Assembly (NCBI RefSeq): GCF_024347515.1
Contig: NZ_AP025492.1
Location: forward strand, 2,480,001-2,544,000
Length of the DNA stretch: 64,000 nucleotides
DNA from: Vibrio gigantis
Lineage (GTDB): Bacteria > Pseudomonadota > Gammaproteobacteria > Enterobacterales > Vibrionaceae
Direction: 5' to 3'
The notes beneath the pieces were generated by a model. That model was not told where the DNA came from. It ran no database searches and worked only from the letters and a program-made list of their open reading frames with translations. The translations under genes and the position numbers were made by a program. Positions 58,880-64,000 of the stretch are shown piece after piece (the stretch's first letter is position 1; every line of letters starts with the position of its first letter).

Positions 58880-59001
58880 CTTTCTCCCTGCTACCGCCCC
58901 CTCAACATTAAAGCGATTTGTCGTCACGATAACAGACCTGATTTGGTCTAAAAAACGAGTTCATTCCATAATTTCGCTCTCATTTTAATGGAATAATACT
59001 C

Positions 59002-60888
59002 GTGAAAAACACTTTTGAGCTTATCGATAAGCCAACCTTCTTTGGTGCTATTGCACTACTCCTCACGATAGTTTTCCCGCTCATTCTGTTTCCAGCTCAA
59101 GGTGCAGATTGGATTGCGATTGCGAAAACATTCATGACTGACCAACTTGGTTTTCTATACCTTGCGCTAGGTCTCGCGGCTTGTGCATTTATGGTTTACG
59201 TTGTGTTCAGTGATATGGGACAAATTAAACTGGGCGATGCCGATGAAGAGCCTGAGTTTAAAACAGCATCATGGGCTGCAATGCTGTTTTGTGGCGGTAT
59301 CGGTGCAAGTATCTTGTACTGGGGCTGTATTGAGTGGGCTTACTACTACCAATCACCGCCTTTCCAACTAGAACCCGGCAGTGAAGAAGCGGTTCGTTGG
59401 GCTGCAACTTACGGTTTGTTCCACTGGGGGCCAATCGCTTGGTCTATCTACCTGATCCCAGCGATTCCTATCGCTTACTTCTTCTATGTGCGTAAACAGC
59501 CAGTTCTAAAGATTTCTAGCGCGTTAATGCCAGTTCTTGGTGAACACCGCAGTAAAGGCGTACCTGGAAAAATCGTCGATATCTTATTCATTTTCGGTCT
59601 ACTTGGCGGTGCAGCGACAACATTAGGTTTAGCCGCTCCTCTTATTACTGAAGGTCTGAATCACCTATTCGGTCTACCTAAAAACAACCTAACTCAAGTG
59701 ATGGTGCTTTTAGTTTGTACTGCGATTTTTGCTTACTCTTCTTATGCCGGATTGGAAAAAGGCATCAAGATCCTAAGTAACATCAACTTCTGGGGTGCGA
59801 TGGGTCTACTGGCTTTCGTTCTGATCGCTGGTCCAACAATCTTCATGCTAGAAACAGGTTTAGACTCAATTGGTCGTCTACTGTCTAATTTCTTCGTGAT
59901 GGCAACGTGGGCTGAACCATTTGGTGGCTACGGTACCTTCGAAAACACTCACTTCCCACAAGACTGGACGATTTTCTACTGGGCATGGTGGTTAGTATTT
60001 GCACCAAGTATGGGTCTGTTTGTTGCGCGTATTTCTCGCGGCAGAACCATCAAGCAAATGGTGTCAGGTTCGATTTTCTTTGGTTCTCTAGGTTGTTTCC
60101 TATTCTTCATGATCTTAGGTAACTACGGCCTATCACTGCAACTTTCTGGTGAGCTAGATGTAGTTGCTATCCTGAATGCAGAAGGCGCAACAAAAGCGAT
60201 CTTCTCGATGCTAGCGCAGCTGCCGATGAGCACTCTAGTCATCGCGGTATTCACTTTGCTCTGTATTATCTTTACAGCAACGACGTTTGATTCCATCTCA
60301 TACATCCTTGCGTCTGTGGTTCAAAACAACGTAACTGAAGAGCCAATGCGTTGGAACCGTATGTTCTGGGCATTCACTCTGTCGTTCTTACCAACGATTC
60401 TGATGTTCTTGGGTGGCCTAAGTACGCTACAAACCGCAGCAATTGTTGGTGGTTTACCGCTATTGGCTATCTCTGTGATGCTGATGATCTCTGCAGTTCG
60501 TGCAACTAACCTCGACCTGCGCCATCAAGACGCATACATCGAACCAACGATTAACATCGAAGAACTGCCAGACATGGATCCATGGTCTGCTGAAGGTATG
60601 GCGCTGGCTCAGTTTGAGAAAGAAAGAGATGCAGCACAAGAAGCCGCAGAACTTGAGCGTGTTGCTTACACAGAACTCGCTGCAGTGAAAAAAGAAATTC
60701 GCGCTTATGTGCTAGAACAAGGTTCACAAATGGAAACTCACGAGTTACCAGAGAACCTACAACAAGCACTTGAGCAGGCCGAGAGTAATCTTAGTGCCGC
60801 ACAAGCGAAAAAGATCGAGTTATCTGAGCAAGCTCAGAATGCTCGTATCACGTTCAACCAGGTGGTTGCAGACTTACCGCTTGCTTGA
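59002..60888 (+). CDS. BCCT family (betaine/carnitine/choline) transporter with coiled-coil tail
   Basis: A 628-residue secondary transporter of quaternary amines, with about 12 membrane helices in residues 1-505. The BCCT hallmark region WGCIEWAYYY is near residue 112, and a Gly-rich LLGGAATTLGLAAPL near 199. The last ~100 residues form a cytoplasmic Ala/Glu/Gln-rich coiled coil (FEKERDAAQEAAELERVAYTEL and on). Long C-termini regulate osmotic activation in BetP/BetT-type carriers. It starts with GTG at 59002. Whether it carries betaine, choline or DMSP cannot be told. Confidence 0.92.
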   Translation: MKNTFELIDKPTFFGAIALLLTIVFPLILFPAQGADWIAIAKTFMTDQLGFLYLALGLAACAFMVYVVFSDMGQIKLGDADEEPEFKTASWAAMLFCGGIGASILYWGCIEWAYYYQSPPFQLEPGSEEAVRWAATYGLFHWGPIAWSIYLIPAIPIAYFFYVRKQPVLKISSALMPVLGEHRSKGVPGKIVDILFIFGLLGGAATTLGLAAPLITEGLNHLFGLPKNNLTQVMVLLVCTAIFAYSSYAGLEKGIKILSNINFWGAMGLLAFVLIAGPTIFMLETGLDSIGRLLSNFFVMATWAEPFGGYGTFENTHFPQDWTIFYWAWWLVFAPSMGLFVARISRGRTIKQMVSGSIFFGSLGCFLFFMILGNYGLSLQLSGELDVVAILNAEGATKAIFSMLAQLPMSTLVIAVFTLLCIIFTATTFDSISYILASVVQNNVTEEPMRWNRMFWAFTLSFLPTILMFLGGLSTLQTAAIVGGLPLLAISVMLMISAVRATNLDLRHQDAYIEPTINIEELPDMDPWSAEGMALAQFEKERDAAQEAAELERVAYTELAAVKKEIRAYVLEQGSQMETHELPENLQQALEQAESNLSAAQAKKIELSEQAQNARITFNQVVADLPLA

Positions 60889-60935
60889 CATTAGCCATGA
60901 CGCAGTCCATTGATTTGGACCCTCCTAAATACGAC

Positions 60936-60967
60936 AAAGGCTCACAGAAATGTGAGCCTTTTTTTAT
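60936..60967 (+). terminator. Intrinsic terminator of the BCCT gene
   Basis: An 11-bp stem (aaaggctcaca / tgtgagccttt) with loop GAAA and a long T-run. Confidence 0.94.
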
Positions 60968-61081
60968 GCATTTCTAAAAATTTGAGTTATTGCTCAATTT
61001 CATATTGATGAAATAAATATGAAACGACTTTGACACAAATCGATGTTCTAATCATCCCGCTTATATAAAAAGGGATAACTA

Positions 61082-62659
61082 ATGAAGCACATTATAAAAC
61101 CAATCATTGCCGTAGTGGCAACCTCAACACTATCATTTAACGTACTTTCGGCAGAAATCAAAAACGTCATTCTGATGATTGGCGATGGTATGGGGCCTCA
61201 ACAAGTTGGCTTATTGGAAACCTACGCAAACCAAGCGCCAAACTCCATCTATAAAGGGAACAAAACCGCCCTTTATCAACTTGCTCAAGAAGGGGTTATT
61301 GGTTCATCCCTAACTCATCCAGAAGATGCAATCGTGGTCGATTCTGCTTGTTCTGCCACCATGCTTGCGACTGGAATCTACAGTGGTTCAGAAGTAATAG
61401 GCATTGACTCTCAAGGTAATCATGTTGAAACAGTACTTGAGAAAGCGAAAAAAGCAGGTAAAGCGACTGGCTTAGTATCCGACACACGCTTAACGCACGC
61501 GACCCCTGCTTCCTTTGCCGCTCACCAACCTCACCGCTCTTTAGAGAATCAAATTGCATCCGATATGTTAGCAACGGGCGCTGATGTGATGCTTTCAGGT
61601 GGGCTACGTCACTGGATTCCAAAATCAACCAATGACAAAGGCGAAACTTACAAGCAACTTGAGCAACTGACTCAAGGTGACGTTTACCTAAAATCGAAGC
61701 GTAAAGACGAACGTAACCTGCTAACTGAAGCAAAGAAAGGCGGCTACCAACTGGCGTTTAACCGCAGCATGTTAGAAGGTGCTCAGGGCGATAAGTTACT
61801 TGGCCTGTTCGCCTACTCAGGCATGGATGACGGCATCACTTACAGCAAAAAGAAAGGGAGTGACGAACGAACTCAACCGAGCTTGAAAGAGATGACACAA
61901 AAAGCACTCAGTGTCCTATCCAAAGATGAAGACGGTTTTTTCCTAATGGTCGAAGGTGGCCAAATCGACTGGGCCGGTCACAGTAACGATGCAGGTACGA
62001 TGCTGCATGAACTGCTCAAGTTTGATGAAGCGATCCAAACTGTATATGAATGGGCGAAAGATCGTGAAGACACTATCGTGATTGTAACCGCAGACCACGA
62101 AACAGGTTCTTTCGGCTTCAGCTACTCTTCTAACGACTTACCAAAGCCACAGAAACGTTCTGGCGAAGCCTTTGCCGATCGCGACTATGCACCCAACTTT
62201 AACTTTGGCGCATTCGATATACTTGATGGTTTGTACAATCAAAAACAAAGCTACTACGGCATGATCAGCGAATACCAGAAATTGGATAAAGCTCTACAAA
62301 CACCTGAAAAACTGGCTGAGATCGTCAACAAAAACAGTGAGTTCCCTATCACAGCTGAACAAGCGAAAAACGTCTTAGCAAGTAAGCCGAACCCATACCG
62401 ATTGGCTCAGCACAAATACTTGTCGGCAGAAGAAGTGCCTGCTATCAACGATTTCGATGCTTTCTTCCCATATAACGACCGTGGCAACCTACTTGCTCGA
62501 GAACAAGCAACAGGTCAAAACATCGTTTGGGGTACAGGCACACACACCCATACACCTGTGAATGTGTTTGCTTGGGGGCCTGCCGAAAAGATATTGCCAG
62601 TATCAAAAATCATGCATCACTCAGAGCTTGGTGAGTACATCAAGCAACAAGTAAATTAG
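61082..62659 (+). CDS. phoA: Secreted alkaline phosphatase (vibrio type)
   Basis: A 525-residue phosphomonoesterase. A signal peptide ends near VLSA (residue 24). Asp35 in LMIGDGMGP and nucleophile Ser88 in VVDSACSAT match the PhoA fold; VTADHETGSF supplies Asp/His ligands and GTHTHTPV the last His. The sequence has a long loop between the last ligands, as in cold-active Vibrio alkaline phosphatases. A GGGATAA stretch precedes ATG. I found no convincing Pho box upstream; an 8-bp inverted repeat (tttcatat / atatgaaa, 60998-61024) lies in the leader. Confidence 0.92.
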   Translation: MKHIIKPIIAVVATSTLSFNVLSAEIKNVILMIGDGMGPQQVGLLETYANQAPNSIYKGNKTALYQLAQEGVIGSSLTHPEDAIVVDSACSATMLATGIYSGSEVIGIDSQGNHVETVLEKAKKAGKATGLVSDTRLTHATPASFAAHQPHRSLENQIASDMLATGADVMLSGGLRHWIPKSTNDKGETYKQLEQLTQGDVYLKSKRKDERNLLTEAKKGGYQLAFNRSMLEGAQGDKLLGLFAYSGMDDGITYSKKKGSDERTQPSLKEMTQKALSVLSKDEDGFFLMVEGGQIDWAGHSNDAGTMLHELLKFDEAIQTVYEWAKDREDTIVIVTADHETGSFGFSYSSNDLPKPQKRSGEAFADRDYAPNFNFGAFDILDGLYNQKQSYYGMISEYQKLDKALQTPEKLAEIVNKNSEFPITAEQAKNVLASKPNPYRLAQHKYLSAEEVPAINDFDAFFPYNDRGNLLAREQATGQNIVWGTGTHTHTPVNVFAWGPAEKILPVSKIMHHSELGEYIKQQVN

Positions 62660-62685
62660 CCTGAGATTTTTTGCTAGCTTCACTT

Positions 62686-62708
62686 AACGCCCTGCGGGGC
62701 GTTTTTTT
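62686..62708 (+). terminator. Intrinsic terminator of the alkaline phosphatase gene
   Basis: Stem AACGCCC / GGGCGTT with loop TGCG, followed by TTTTT. Confidence 0.92.
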
Positions 62709-62776
62709 GTTTTAAGAGTTAAAGCGTTTAAGAATTTAAGCTAAGTAAGTTTCAAATTTAGGTGACGCCAAATAGC

Positions 62777-62805
62777 AAAACAGCCGCTGTTGAGCGACTG
62801 TTTTT
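62777..62805. terminator. Second hairpin with A/T flanks
   Basis: AAAACAGcCGCT / AGCGaCTGTTTT with one mismatch and loop GTTG, followed by a T-run. It could stop transcription entering from the right. Confidence 0.65.
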
Positions 62806-63599
62806 AAATCATTAACGATTTGGGTGATTAAGGATGTGGTCTTACTAAACACAAGTTAATTATCAATTTAAAATCAAGCACTTAATAAGGAACCAATCGC
62901 AACTTGTCCCAAAAATGTCCACACCGTGAATTTATGGGATCTGGCAAAATCGAGTTTTCTGTCATTGCTTTGTTCTCTTTTCCGTTCACTTTTCCAGCTT
63001 CATCCAATGAACAAATTTGAAAAAACAGTTTTGCGGTCAGATTAGCGCTAAAGCCTTGCTATACCTGGCTTAGCTGCCAACTAAAGAGATCTTTAATTTT
63101 CCACACTAGATCTTTAAAAAACTGACAGAAAAAACATAAAAACACTACAAATCAACAACTTACAAAAAGCACTAGATCTTTAAAGATCGTCATTATTGCA
63201 ATTTATCGAAATAAAGCGCAATTGTTGAAATTCTTTTAGGCGCAATATAAGCCTTTTTCAGCGGCTTTTCATATTACTCGAAGCCCTTATAGCAAAAGGC
63301 TTTATCGCGTGTTCTACGCCTTTCCTAGCCCCGTAGATTTTCACTAAATCAAAATTGCGAAAAAACCAGATCGAAAACGTCGCAGGTGGGGAGGAGGAGT
63401 GCGGATTCCGTCACTCTAATTCCTCTTACGCCAAGTGGTAATTTTTTACCGGGTTACTCTTAAACTCACACGTAGATAATCCCAAGTGTACACATTGTAG
63501 GTAGCGCAACAGTTTCGGAGATAAACTCTAGGTTTCACGATGGGTTTTGGTTTGATGTTCATCTACATGTAAAGTGTTATTTCTAATGCGACATAACAA
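62806..63599. other. AT-rich non-coding block with GATC/DnaA-like motifs and direct repeats
   Basis: No ORF here has a sound start and length. CACTAGATCTTTAAA occurs twice (63104-63118 and 63170-63184), the second copy running into a perfect palindrome GATCTTTAAAGATC (63175-63188). TTTTCCACA (63097-63105) fits the DnaA-box consensus. A bulged hairpin lies at 63391-63425 in a purine-rich stretch. The block may be a regulatory or integration region; its role is unknown. Confidence 0.5.
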
Positions 63600-63625
63600 A
63601 AAAACACAGCCAATGCTGTGTTTTT
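63600..63625. terminator. Bidirectional terminator before the right-edge gene
   Basis: An 11-bp stem (aaaaacacagc / gctgtgttttt) with a 4-base loop. It is placed to end the minus-strand gene that follows. Confidence 0.92.
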
Positions 63626-63661
63626 CTAAGGTATGTACAGTTAGAAATAAAAACCGATAGT

Positions 63662-64000
63662 CTACGGGTTAGCTTTCATAACAAAATCAATAACGAAACA
63701 TCCTGAATTAAGAAACCCTACAAATATTGCAAATATCCCCAATGATGTGGGCAACCAAAAATCAATAATTTCATTTCTTATTGTGGGGCGAGATGAATTT
63801 TCTAATATCTTAAGTACTTCTTTATAGTAAAGCTCATTCGCTCCAAGTTGTTTTTCTATATACAACTTCCAGTCTTCATTTGCGTTTACGATTCCTTTTA
63901 TAGTACTTTCTTTATTATAATTTGTACCATTTAACAACCCTGAATACTCATTCACAAAACGTTCAACCTCTTGGCTCTTTGAATTCTCTTCAAACGCCTT
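63662..64000 (-). CDS. Unrecognised protein, C-terminal part, cut by the window edge
   Basis: The frame is open without a stop from 63662 to the window end (113 codons), so the true start probably lies beyond the window; an internal GTG at 63955 is the first possible start inside it. The visible part is Asn/Glu/Lys-rich and helical (NANEDWKLYIEKQLGANELY), with one hydrophobic segment LGIFAIFVGFLNSGCFVIDF near the C-terminus. AT-rich codon use contrasts with the housekeeping genes to the left, suggesting acquired DNA. I do not recognise the family. Confidence 0.6.
   Translation of the reverse strand, partial: KAFEENSKSQEVERFVNEYSGLLNGTNYNKESTIKGIVNANEDWKLYIEKQLGANELYYKEVLKILENSSRPTIRNEIIDFWLPTSLGIFAIFVGFLNSGCFVIDFVMKANP

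Noticed and set aside
60968..61081. Pho box upstream of alkaline phosphatase
   Set aside because: No pair of CTGTCAT-like repeats with the right spacing; only an unrelated inverted repeat is present.
63080..63190. Chromosomal replication origin
   Set aside because: Only one good DnaA box is visible and the usual origin neighbours (mnmG, mioC, dnaA, rctB) are absent; kept only as a motif cluster of interest.

Overview
The window looks like chromosomal DNA of a marine Vibrio, probably near the Splendidus clade (species is inference). Support comes from vibrio-type genes (motY, a MotY-adjacent DUF2753-like gene, a VC2046-like gene beside sodB, vibrio-type alkaline phosphatase), gene orders known from Vibrio (rsxABCDGE-nth-gloA-...-motY-rnt), and moderate GC with dense, mostly single-copy coding. 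Nothing looks like a CRISPR array, prophage or full-length insertion sequence.

Layout. 1-6.5 kb: the complete rsxABCDGE (Rnf-type) electron-transport operon, followed by nth and gloA. 8-11.7 kb: a small TPR-like gene behind a near-perfect Fur box, motY, rnt and a Na+/H+ antiporter-family gene. 11.7-12.35 kb: two different inverted-repeat (MITE-like) elements side by side. 12.36-18.1 kb: a two-gene phosphorelay, namely a receiver-plus-helical-repeat protein and a 1444-residue hybrid kinase with two periplasmic solute-binding domains. 18.1-21.8 kb: a DsbA-like protein, grxD, sodB, a VC2046-type gene and an SDR that has lost its catalytic residues. 21.9-25.9 kb: adhE and, divergently, ychE (same arrangement as in enterics). 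26-31 kb: a voltage-gated-type K+ channel with a C-terminal zinc ribbon, a lone type IV prepilin, asd and nhaC. 30.8-36.7 kb: a lipoprotein, a membrane Hpt protein, yejK, yejL and yejM. 36.8-39.7 kb: two identical tRNA-Ser(UGA) genes enclosing an nsrR-nnrS unit and an unreported 35-residue Cys-rich ORF, with two NsrR-like operators. 39.7-45.3 kb: a histone-deacetylase-family protein, a Fur-box-linked 41-residue membrane ORF, an SDR, a DUF3080 lipoprotein, topB and ydjA. 45.4-57.2 kb: fadH (with a FadR-like palindrome), sppA, ansA, yeaC, a DUF2989 lipoprotein, msrB, gapA, yeaD, a nucleoside hydrolase and rlmA. 57.3-62.7 kb: a ChaN-like lipoprotein behind a Fur-like box, a small membrane-anchored protein, a BCCT transporter and alkaline phosphatase. 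62.7-64 kb: about 900 bases of AT-rich non-coding sequence with direct repeats, then an unrecognised gene cut by the window edge; this may be the start of an accessory region.

How the genes fit together. Redox and iron biology recurs: Rsx (reset of SoxR or Na+/H+-linked electron transfer), grxD, sodB, msrB, NsrR/NnrS, and three Fur-type boxes. Central metabolism is represented by gapA, yeaD, adhE, asd and fadH. Sodium use fits MotY and two NhaC-type antiporters. The least explained parts are the tandem-SBP phosphorelay, the NsrR-linked and Fur-linked microproteins, the MITE pair and the right-hand non-coding block. All family names rest on reading the translations by eye; no database search was run.
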